This document shows, one piece after another, positions 34,301 to 46,300 of a DNA stretch of 64,000 nt. Every line of letters starts with the position of its first letter. The stretch's first letter is position 1. Position numbers and translations under genes: made by a program. Under the pieces are notes generated by a model. The model saw only the letters and a list, made by a program, of their open reading frames with translations, was not told the DNA's origin and searched no databases. Origin of the DNA: Aplectana chamaeleonis (Eukaryota; Nematoda; Chromadorea; Rhabditida; Cosmocercidae). The stretch spans positions 2,046,001 to 2,110,000 of the forward strand of contig JAPDOI010000064.1 in NCBI GenBank assembly GCA_029168955.1. The letters are read 5' to 3'.

Positions 34301-37300
34301 TCAGAACTTCGTGGAATGTGTGCAGGACATCAGTAGGAGTGTGCAGGACATCATGAATCGTGTGCAGGACCCCAATAGGGGTGTGCAGGACATCATGGAA
34401 TGTGTGCAGGACCTTAGTAGGCGTGTGCAGGACATCATGAAACGTGTGCAAGACCCCTGTAAGGATGATCAGAACTTCGTGGAATGTGTGCAGGACATCA
34501 GTAGGAGTGTGTAGGACATCATGAAACGTGTGCAAGACCCCTGTAAGGATGAGCAGGACTTCATGGAATGTGTGCTGGATCTCAGTAGGGGTGTGCAGGA
34601 CCTCAGTTCAATGTTCAGGACACCGTATGCAAGCCAGGCCTCCGAATCTACAAGAACGATAGTTAAGTCCGCCAGAGCAGGGCTACCGTAATCTCACTCG
34701 AGTTGGCTCTAAAATTTTCTAAGTTCTGACTCCGATTTCGCTTCATCTTCCCTACAGGTGGTGATGTTTCCCTGCTTTTAGTCCAGGCAGATCCTCAACT
34801 GCTGACTTCTAGAGAAGCACGGTGTGTGAATCAAGACACACCGCTCTTTCACTTCTTTATACTTTATCATTGATCAATTGGGTATCATCAAATTTGTTTA
34901 CGAGAGCCGAATAACATCATTCCTGAGATTACGGTAGTCCTCTTCTGGCGCACTTAACTATCGTTCGCGCTGGAAATCAATTTCCATTTTTCAGGCTCAA
35001 TTTCATGATTGAGCCCGGTAGACCACACTGGTAAACTTTGGCGAGTCAAAAACGTTGGACGATGAGGTTAATATCCGCCACCAATTCTCACCAGTCATCT
35101 AGCCCTTTTTCCTAGAATGTTGGTGCGACAGTAAGATAACAGGAAAAATTGGTTACGGCACGAACTCCACATGCAGAAAAACTCCGAAAATGATTCTGGC
35201 GCGAAATTCAAATTCGTATTTACAATGTGTTCCGATTGACTTTTCTTTACAAATGAAGGTTCTTCATGGGCCCCTTCAACATTTTCTTTCACTAGAGGGG
35301 CCAAGCTACGCAAAAACTCATAGAAATGATGGAAAACTCTGATAAAAGAGGCCTGATACTGCGCTATCAATCATTGTTTTTATTAGAGCTCTACGGAAAT
35401 ACTTCGACTGGTAGCCTCACCAATGGGCTGCCGTTCATTTCATTTCTGTCTTGAGTGGTGCGTGCCCCCCGTCTAGAATAGTGCCTAGAACCTGTACAAT
35501 TGGGTCATTTTGAAACTCATTTCTTCATTTTTCGACTTTTAAATTCAAAAAGTATATGCCTTGCATCTATTTGTAGGAAGCCGCGTTGCAACAATTATCT
35601 TGCAGTCTTAGCAGCGGAGCGGTTGTTTCTTCATTTCTACCACTATGTTTTCGAAAAAAAACAACTTGACTTCTGGAGCTCGGCGATATTGTAGAAGGGA
35701 AACCCTTGTAAAAAGTTGTGAAATTTCTGAAAGTTGGGCTCCGCAGAAAAGGTCAAGGATTTGGCATTGCTCCTAAATGTTGTGAAATTGTTTTAATGGA
35801 TTTGGCTCTCAACTTGATTTTTCAAATGTAGTGAAATTGTCGAATTGATTTGGCTGTGATGATACTATATGCAGATAACATAATCATTAAATGTAGTGAA
35901 ATTGTTGCAAACGGATTTGGCAGGAGCTCTATCAATTATCACAGTCAAATCACGCGTCAGAAGGTCCTCTGGCGAGCGAATGAAGACAAAAAGAAAAAAA
36001 TAATAATCCTCAGTCAACAATGCTGAACGAAACGTGGCCTTATGGGCTAGAATTAAGGTTTCCGAATGCTATTCTGCCCTTTCAGTGTAGCTCCCACTAA
36101 CAATAAGGTACCAGACCTTCCCTCACCGATGAGATAAAAATCATGAAAACGAAATCTAACGCAATTTACTCGCTACTGACTCTATTTCTTCGTGTCCTCA
36201 ACGCTTTCACGGTTCGTATTGTATAGAAACGTTTTTGCTGCTAGGTTTATTCCTGTTCTCATTCGATTCAATATGCGCTTCAAGGAAAACCCCTTCTGAC
36301 GCGTGATTTGACTGTGATAATTGATAGAGCTCCTGCCAAATCCGTTTGCAACAATTTCACTAGATTTAATGATTATGTTATCTGCATATAGTATCATCAC
36401 AGCCAAATCAATTCGACAATTTCACTACATTTGAAAAATCAAGTTGAGAGCCAAATCCAATAAAACAATTTCACAACATTTAGGAGCAATGCCAAATCCT
36501 TGACCTTTTCTGCGGAGCCCAACTTTCAGAAATATGCCTTAGCTTCCTACCCGGAATCATTCACAATTTCTCTATACACGTTCAAACCTACAGTACCGTG
36601 CAAAATTCTATTCACGTGGCATTTTCGCGAATAATGTTTTTATACATATCTTGGCTTGCTCTTAGCGAAACCTGATGAAACTTAAGTATGTCATGGGGCA
36701 TCACAATCCTTGCTTTACACATACATAGAATTGGTTTTTGTACGTGCAGTTTTCAAATATAGAATTTATTCATCTTTTTATGGTATTATCTCAAATTAGG
36801 ACTATTCCTTCAAAACACGACTATTACAACTCCAAACCCGTAGCGGTTATTCGCCATTCGAAGGTCTTGAGAACCGTTCTACAACCTTGTGAAAATTTAA
36901 CATTCATCGAATTTTTTTTGGAAATAAATTCGAAAGAAAATCATGCCATATTCAAAGCACAACTAGCACATATTGTAGAATGGTTCTGGGGTGAATAATT
37001 TTATAGGGGTGATTTTCCAAAAATAAACTCCAACTTGTTCAATTTTCGGTCTTCAGTAAATTCTGATAGAGACGATTTCTTCACAAAGCCATACAACGAT
37101 TCCGAAGACCTTGAAATGGCGAATAACTACTACGGCTTTGGAATAATAATTACAAATTATACGGCATGTGAAAGGGAAAAAACGTGTATTTATCATACAT
37201 TTAGGATTATCGAGATGAGAAAGTTCAATAAGGCTACCTAGAAATCACATTTCATGCAGAGCTTCCGGCTATTACTAACGTTAGTTGAAGTTTTATGTTG

Positions 37301-40300
37301 CTGTACAAGCAAATTGCATCCCGTCGTCTTTTGAAGCCATGTTTTTGTTGGAAAACTATGCAAGACTAATTTATTCAGAAGATTAAGGCACCGAAGTCAC
37401 AAAAAATCAGGAGGAGGCAGCAAAAATCGGGAAAATATTTTTTTTGAATTCCTGCGGCGTTTTCCGCGATTACGCAAAACTGCGGCCGCCCGAGCGAGTG
37501 GACGAAGCGATTTCAAATTTCAAATCGCTTCGTCCAGCGATTTCAAATCGCGGCAGTTTTGTTGGTCGCTTCGACTTGAAGTCGAAACGATCAGCTACAC
37601 TGGAGTCCACCAAGAGTGTCTCATTTACTTATCAATGAGAAGCGGTCGACTGGAGATCAATGAACATGAAACTCATCGCAGCACAACCGCTCTCGCTCAA
37701 TCGGTATCGAGCGTGCTGGTGTGGGATTCATGCACATTGATCCCCAGCCGACCGCTTATTATTGATAAGTAAATGAGACACTCTTGGTGGACTCCACTAT
37801 ATGAATGAGCCTTGAGGGCAAGCCAAGATATGTATAAAAACATTATTCTCGGCAATGCCACGCGAATAGACTTTTGCACGGTACTGTATGTGTCTTATAC
37901 TCGACATAAGGAGAGTCTTCACTATAATCAAAACCCTTACTTCAGCTGTTTTTCAAAAACGCCGGCAAATTCATGTAATCCGTCAAGAAAAGCCTCGTCC
38001 GTGATCTATTTCAATGTTAATGTCTTGTTTTTTTGAAATGGTTGTTCTTCTTGAAATTATACATCTTTTGGAATAAGTTGTTTCTTTTATTTCAATTTTA
38101 CTACAAAAACAGACAATGAACACTCCTGGGAGGAGATCCGAGAAAATCGTCAAAAAATTTGACCTATTAACGCTAGCTACTGGCAGGGGTCTGAGAAATT
38201 CGCCAAAAGTTTGCTGTCAGAGGGGGGGGTCTGAGAAAATTTAGCCTTGTCCACACCTCGTGCCGAACCCTGATACCCAGTTCGTCAAGGATCACTTGTG
38301 CAAGGCCGCTGTGAACTCCGTTCTGGTAGTCGTGCCGCTTGAGGTCAGCGGAATCGAGATGGTACTCGGTAGGCGGGTCAGGTGCACCCTTGCCTCGTTG
38401 CGCTGTGGGCACTCCCCCATGCTTATGTCTTATTCACATAAGAGCGATAGCAGCAGACCTGACGAGTTCCCGGATTGTGGTAATCAAGGACATACTCTTT
38501 TCGACTGCCCAATGAGATCGACTTCGTTAACGACAATAGATCTTTCGACGAATCCTACGCTGGTGGCCCAGTTCCTGAACCTATGCCAAGACCCTCTTTG
38601 TGGCTGCAGAAAAAGAAGAGCGATCCGTCGGGACCGTGACTTCTTCTCAGAAAAAAACGAAAACGCGGTACACGTAATATTAATGGTAAGATAAAGTGAA
38701 TGTCTCAAGTATCATTCCTTTATATTGCATGTAACCTACACATGCAGTCGGCATGGATCCTAGTGATAGTTTGGGTTCCGTATTGAAATTTGGCGCAAAC
38801 TCAGTGTCGTACGCTATAACGGAGGTGCACCGAGCTTGCGCCAACCTTCAATGGGGAACGCAAAGTATCACTAGGATACATGCCGACTGTATATCATGTG
38901 TAACACACACTTGAATTGCACACGACCTACACTTATAATTCATGTAACTTGATTATGCGGCATGATACATATGAGGGCATACCTATGTTGAATCTCAACA
39001 GCTGCAAGTTTTGAGTTGCTGCTTCAGGGTTGCTGTGCAGGTACGAAACAGTAGGCTTTACGTTCGCTGGCACACCCCAGAAACTTCAAGCCTGCTGCTC
39101 TATCAATGAAGCAGCAAGCTTGAAACTCACTGCTCGATACCTGTTGCAGCGAGCCGAGCCTGCACTAAAAATATAGTATATCGATCCCTCTCATCCTCAT
39201 GGTTATCATAATCCATGAGGGATGAGGGATCAACTGCTCGACCAGGGCGGATGACCACCCGGTCAACTGTCAATCGAATGAACTTGGGGCAGACAGCGGG
39301 GTATTGGTCGGTCCATTTACTGTACGGGTTTTAACGTGTGAAATATGGACCCTTCTTCTTCTTCTTTGCAGCCACAGAGAGGGTTCTGTCATAGGTTCAG
39401 AAACTCGGCCACTAGCGTAGGGTTCGTCCACAGATCCATTGCCGTTAATGTAGTCGGTCTCTTCGGGCAATTGAACAGGTGCGCAGTAGTATGCCCTTGA
39501 CTACCGCAATCAGGGCACTCGTCAGGTTTGCTGTTATCAATCCTATGCAAATACGACATAAGCATGGGAGAGTGTCCGCAGCGTAACGATGCAAGGGTGC
39601 ACCTGGCACGCCTGCCAAGTTTCATCTCTGTCTCGCTGACCTTCGGAGGTGCGACTCCCAGGATGGAGTTTATGGCAACTCTGCTCAAGTGTTCCTTCAC
39701 GAATCGGGTATGATCCGCGCGCAAGAGACGGAGGCGTTCTTGTTGTGCTTCGGTCCATCTCTGCACATCTACTTTCGACGGAGCAACGGCGAAAGGTTTT
39801 TGAATACATCTCTCTCTTCTCTCTCTCACCGGGTTTAGTACTCTTCGCGATGGATGATTCGGCTGCTTCTTGATGTTAATGTACATTTGTTGCGCCTGGA
39901 GTTGGCAGTGGTCTCTAACAGGCAACATGCGAGCTTCGGCGTGTAAGTGCTCAATTGGAGAGCTTTTAGAACAGCCAGTTGCAAATCGCAGAGCATAATT
40001 TTGGACGCGCTGCAGCTTGGACCAAGAGGTGTCCGACACGATGTGCTGCCAGACTGGCGCAGCATACCCCAAGGCGGGTTGCACAATAGCCCTATACGTG
40101 GTCAGGATCGTTTATTTATTGCATCCCCAGGACGTTCCACCGAGAGCACGCAGGACGTTGAGTCTTGTTTTCACTGTGGCTTGCTCCTGCTCAGTGTTCT
40201 TATGGAACTTCAACGAAGGATCCAACACGAGTCCAAGTAGTTTGGGGAATCGGGTGGCCTGCAATTGAGTTTCGTCCCACTTCACCATAAAATGGGCACT

Positions 40301-43300
40301 GTGCTCTGCATTATCAGTGGAAAAGACGGTGACGGATGAATTGGAGGCAGAGACTGTGAGCCTTTTGCGATCGAAGAAACGTTTCAACTCGGTCAAGTAG
40401 TCATTGATCGCGATCTCGGCACAGAATAGTAATATCATCCGCGTATGCAACGACCTTGATGTCCTGAGGGGGAACGGGCAGATCTTCTAGATATAAACTG
40501 AAGAGTGCAGGCGATAAAACTCCTCCTTGAGGGACACCAGCGGCGATGGGGATGCTATTGGAAACATGTCCGTGGAATAGCACATTTGCCCGACGTCCTT
40601 TAGTGGAGGCAGTTATCCACCGCTTCTGCGATGGCTTAATGGTAGACTCCAACAGACTCTCTGATAGTAGGCCTAGATTGACAGTGTCAAATGTCTTTGT
40701 TAAGTCGAGGGCCACACCAACCGTACGTTGGGGTTTGATGGCATTGAAGCCGTCCAGAACATAGCTCACAATTTCCAACAAGGCCGTAGTGGTGGAATGT
40801 AATTTACGGAAACCATGCTGATGCTGTTGCTTGATGTTGTGTTCGGCCAGCTCCTCCACAACAAGTTTTTCGACAACTTTGGCAATGGGTGAGAGCAGAC
40901 TGATCGGCCGGTACCCATTAGCCGTGGATGGTGGCTTTCCCGGCTTCGGCAGTGGAATCACACGAGCGACTTTCCAATTTTGGGGTAATGCACATGTGCG
41001 AAACGAAGTATTAATGACGTCAGCGAGAAGGAGCAGAAGTTCATTGGGCAGTCTCTTGAGGACTGCTGGGCTCAAACCATCTGGCCCTACTGCCTTCGAG
41101 TTACTCATCTCCTTTATCACCTTCTCGACCTGAGCGGGCGTGACTGCTTCATCTTCAGCCAAGAGTGGCAATTTACAGAGTTCCCGCACAGTTATTCTAT
41201 TCTGCTTCTCTCTCTTGGTTCTAGTGATGAAAAAATGCTTCCCAAGAGCATTTGCGGCCTCTTTCCCTGACTTGAAGACTCCACCTTCAAATTCAATCGT
41301 GGAATTGTTGGCGGAGGTGAACTCTACGGAGATCCTTTTCAAGGCCTTTCACGTTGCTGCTGCATCATTTCTGAAGTTCATCCTCTCAGTGAACTTTTTC
41401 CAAGTTTCCTTCTTGTGTCTGTCAAGGTCCCTCCTGATCTCGTTATCCAGCTCTGCGATGTCTGGGTCAAGGTGATCTGCAGCTCTCTTTGCGTCCCTTG
41501 TTCTGATCTTCTGCAAAGTCTCCCTGGTGACATTGGGAAAGAAGGTCTTGACGCGACCTTCAGGGATCGCAGCTTTCATAGCCTTCAAGATAGCATAAGA
41601 TAGGTGGCGCTCCTTCTGGTGTACGTCGCCATTCCACGGATAACTAGCCGCATGGCGAAGCGCAACCTTCCTGAACAGGCTCCGGTCTGCAAGGCCTAAA
41701 TTAAGATAAGAATGATGACGAACACCTGTATAGGGAGCAAGAGAGTTAGAGAGATCAATATCGACAAAGACAGGGATGTGATCGCTGGAAAGAGTTGTGG
41801 ATGTCGACCAAGAGCAAGCATTAGAGAGATTGGAAGAGACGAGGGAGATGTCTGGGCTGGAAGATCGGCCGTTGGCAGGGAGAAGAGTGGGCTGATCATC
41901 GTTTAAGATAACCAGATCGCTTTCCGCCCATTCTTCGACGTCATTTCCTCTAGCATCAGAGTCAAGCGACGAGTAGAACGTGTGAGCATTGAACTCACCC
42001 GCAAAGACAATTGAGGGAGATAGAGAGCAGTCATACAGCTGCTTGAGTAGAGGGATAGGGTTTTATGTTGGTGGGCAAGATGTAGGAGGAGGAATGTATA
42101 TATTGAAAAGAGAAAGTGGAGTTTTTAGAGGTAGATGGATAGGGATGCACTCGAGAGTACCGTCCTTTGGTGTGTTTGGTATGATATGAGAGGGTAGATT
42201 TGATAATACGAAAGTGGAAACTCCTCCACCGAGAGCTGACATTGGACATGATAAGCAGTGTAGCCAGGAATGTTAGGGTGACGTGCGGTAGTAGAAGAAG
42301 AAAGTTTGGTTTCCTGAACCATTTTGACATCAGGATGATGAGTACGAGCAAAAAGAGAGAGTTCAGACAACTTGGCACGAAGGTCATTGAGGTTAATATG
42401 AACAATAGAGAGGGGGCGGTTGGTAAATGAGGAATCAGAGTTACTGGGGGCAGAGCACAGAACACAACGGAAGGATCGTGATGCCTCACAGAACTGAGAC
42501 CCGAACAGGAGAGATGCACCCACCTTTGGCATCCGAAGCATGGGACGCTTGTTTTCCTCCAGGTGAGATCATTGCCGCACGTGGCGCATAGGTACTTCTG
42601 AGCGGGTCCAGGATTTCTCTCCACGCCGGCCCTTAGCAGGAGAATTTGAAGGAGAGCTGCGGCCGGCCAGCACCTCTCCCATCACAAAAACCCTCTCCGC
42701 GGAGGAATTGACGTCGGTTTGCACGGAAGTGGTCTTCTTTCCACCACACTGCCACGGCACGAACGTACGACATCTCGGCAGCATGGACCCTAATTGGTGG
42801 AAAGATGTGAATCATGTCACGACGTTATACCACATGTAATTTATACTTGGGTAGAGATGATTTTGCTCAGATGAGTCGCCCAGGGTTGAGCAGGGTTGCG
42901 ACTCGGCACAACGGAGGCCGTAAAAGTTTTGTAAAAAATGAAAATTCGGGAGGGGGGGAGGTCGAGGAAATTCCGGAGAAAAAGGAATTTGTTACAAACT
43001 CTTAGACAGGGTAAAATGTCAGTTGCTTGTGCGAAGGAAAATTGTTTTCTATTACCAAAAGTTTGAAGTTCTTCCAAATTTGTCATTTAAAAAAAGCGAA
43101 AAGGTCGACAGGGGGGGTCGCAGCTCCGCCCGAAAATTGGCGCAACGGCCTGCTCAACCCTGGTTCGGACGGAACAGCAGCAGAGCGGTTGATCATGGCA
43201 AAATATAGCAGTGATAATATTAACTAGGAAAACTTACCGGGACCAAGTCAGAGGCCGGCTGAGCCCTTTGGAGCCGAAAACGGGCCCGATTTCCGAAGAG

Positions 43301-46300
43301 TGTCTAACATTAAGTAATTATCCTCAGTTTAGGTCATCATAAAAGCCATTCCCCACATCGGACTACTCCATCGTGCTACTGAAAAGCTCATCGAACACAA
43401 AACCTACACGCAGGTAAGATATAGGGTACCTTGTTTAGATGGAGAACTATTCTGTGGAGCAATAATTAACATCCTATTGGTGTGTAGGATTATATTTGTG
43501 ACATGGAGTGTAGTTGTTTAGGCGCTGCCATATTTTGACCGTCTCGATTATGTGTCGATGATGTGCAGTGAACAAGCATTTAGTCTTGCTGTGGAAAAGC
43601 TGCTGGGCATTGACATTCCACCGCGGGCGAAGTATATTCGAAGTGAGATCGCTGCTGTCTCTCAGTAGAGTCATTTCAGTAGATCTGCATCATCGTTTTC
43701 CAAAATATTCCAGCGTTGATGGCGGAACTCACGAGAATTCAGAATCATGTTATGGGTATTACTACGCATGCTCTTGACGTCGGTGCAATGACGCCTTTCT
43801 TCTGGATGTTTGAAGGTGACTCAGTTTCCCGTCGCTCATATGAATTTGAATTTGGGTTTATTACACCGTAGAGACCGTTAAAGGCACACAAACAGTCATA
43901 GAACACATTCAGCCCTTGGCTAAGTCTTTTCTCTGTTAGAACTAGGCATAAGTCGCGGTCTCTTCTCATCTGAAGACAATGTCCACGATAAAAACAGCCT
44001 TCAAGTGTTCTCCGAAAATCCAAGGACCCAGTGCCGATTGCATGAACAATTCCGAAAGAAAGTCCTAAAAAAGGCCGAGTTCTACTTTTTGTCAGCCATG
44101 TTAGAGCATCGCATCAGAGGCGTTTGAAGTTGACAACCTCACACGGGTTGTACCGTAATTCTTGAGCAGACAGGGTTGTAGATCTGACTGGACATGATGC
44201 AATGAATCATGTCCAACACGTTGACAGTCAGGACATTTATCGGGGTTGACTGATCAATCCTGTGTGCGTAGGCCTTGAGGTAGGTACAGTGACCGCATCG
44301 CAGATCTGCGAGGATGGTTCGTGTGCGCCTGGTCAGATTAGCTTTACTATCATCGACTCGAGGAGGCACACCGCCATATATGGGATTGGGCTGAGCAGCA
44401 GACAAGTATTCTGCAACGAAACGTGTATGCTAAGCCATCTGCAGTCTTCTGCGCGAGAGCTGGGAGGTAGTTCAATGTTGATGATTGACAGCAGGTAAGG
44501 CAGCATAAAGTGGTGTGCGTATGTTGCGAGGTTGGGGGCCGGATGATAGGAGGGAGGGTTGGGATGGTTTCGGTTCTTGACGATGCCAATGAGGAACCGC
44601 TAGGACCGCAACAAGCAGTGCTGTTTGACGGGGAACAGACCAGCTTCCTGGTGGAGATGGTGGATAGGCGTCGATTTGCGGCAGCCTGTAACGAGCCTGC
44701 GCGCAGTGTTCTGCGCCCGATGCAGTCTGCACCAAAAAGGTTTAGACAGATGCTTAGTCCAAATAGGGGCGCCATATTCCAAAACCGGCCGCATAACGGT
44801 TCTATACGTTGTACGAAGGTTTTCCTTCGTACTGCCCCAGGCGGTGTCAGCCAGGGCGCGCAGAATGTTGTTGCGTGAGTTGGCTGAGGCAGTACGCATA
44901 CGCGTGTTCTCATGGAATCGTAGAAACGGAACCAGGAAGACACCCAATAAGCGGGGATGCTTGGACAGGGGCAGCTCGTGGCCCTCACAGACGACTTCGG
45001 TATGAAGCCGATATACGGCTGTAGCCGTTTTACATAGAGACATGGAGGCAGAGACAGTCAGCAACTTTTATTTGAGATCTTCTACCAGGGTACTTAAGTA
45101 ATCTTTCATAGTAGCAGCGGCTCGATCAATAACTGAGTCCGTGCAGACGGTAGTGATGTCATCAGCTTACAGGCACAAGTGAATACTAGTTGGTGGCTTA
45201 GGAATATCAGATAGAAATAGTGAGAACAGGCTAGGAAATAACCCCCCGCCTGCGGGGCACCGACCTTCAGGGGGCCCGAAGACGATAAATGTCCGTTGAA
45301 CCTAACACGGATCGACCGGTTCTGGATGAAGCTATTTATCTATCTTTTGGACCAACTAGGCATATCCTACTCCTGAATAGATTTGGACAGGAGTGGGGTA
45401 CTGGCGCTATCCAAAATAACCATTAGATCGATGGCGACGAGGCTTCTACCAGTAGGGGTCTTTCGATTGAAGGTAGTGATGATATGTTCGGTGATTGACG
45501 TCAAGGCAGTGATAGTGAAGCGCTCCTTCTTGAATCCGTGCTGGTTAGTGGTGTGCTGTAGGATATTTTGTGAAAGCGGATAGACGACTCTTTCCGCAAG
45601 CTTACAACGGAAGTATACAAGGCGTAGGTCGGATCTGCCAAAACGACTAGTATGCTTAGTATCTCTTCTGGCTCAATAAAAAATGCGCAGTATCCCGCCC
45701 CGAGCCGCAGGTTCAAAAAAGTTATGAGCATTTTCTAAGCCTCGCGAAAAGGCAAGGGCATCAGGCATTTTTTTGGAGTTTCAAAAAATTATCTCGGATT
45801 CAGCTCAAAAGTTGTAGTAGAGGGAATCTAGGGTGGTGAACACGAATCTGGAGTCCATTTGTCGAAATTTTGAGGTTTACGGTAGGTAACATGTCATTTA
45901 GAGGTCAAAACTCACCTTAGTGTTTTGCAAGTCGATAAACGGACGTTAAATTCGTATTCTCCACCCCGAATAACCCCCGTATACAAATTTTGAGGAAAAT
46001 CTGAGATTTTGACCAAACTACCGTATACCCACCGTAATCTACCGTAATTCACAAAAAAATCGATAAACGGATTCCAGATTCGTGTTTAGCACCCCAAATA
46101 ACCCTCAGCGATTCATTTAGAGACCTATCTATCGTTGAAAACTGGAAGTCTCGAAAGTGGCGTTTTTCCCTCGAAATTTTCCCGGGTTGGGAAGCTTTGA
46201 ACGAAATTAGTTGAAAACTTTGGAAAATCGACTAATAAACCACAGATCCGTGATCAGCGCTTCAAAAAAACCTCCTGGGAGATTTTCAAGTTAAACCTGG

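Larger units (their letters stand above)
39353..42782 (-). mobile_element. LINE copy D, full length, moderately decayed
   Basis: About 3,430 bp on the minus strand, (ttc)n tail at 39353 and the family 5' end at 42782, between 8-bp duplications. Retains the 2A-like GVERNPGP, the PHD finger, the endonuclease SDHIPV motif, and RT motifs [53 protein letters not shown] and AYADD. Small deletions and frameshifts break it, including a loss of about 40 bp just after YADD (near 40410). Open segments: 40401-41342 (313 codons, central RT) and 39389-40084 (C-terminal third). Confidence 0.92.
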
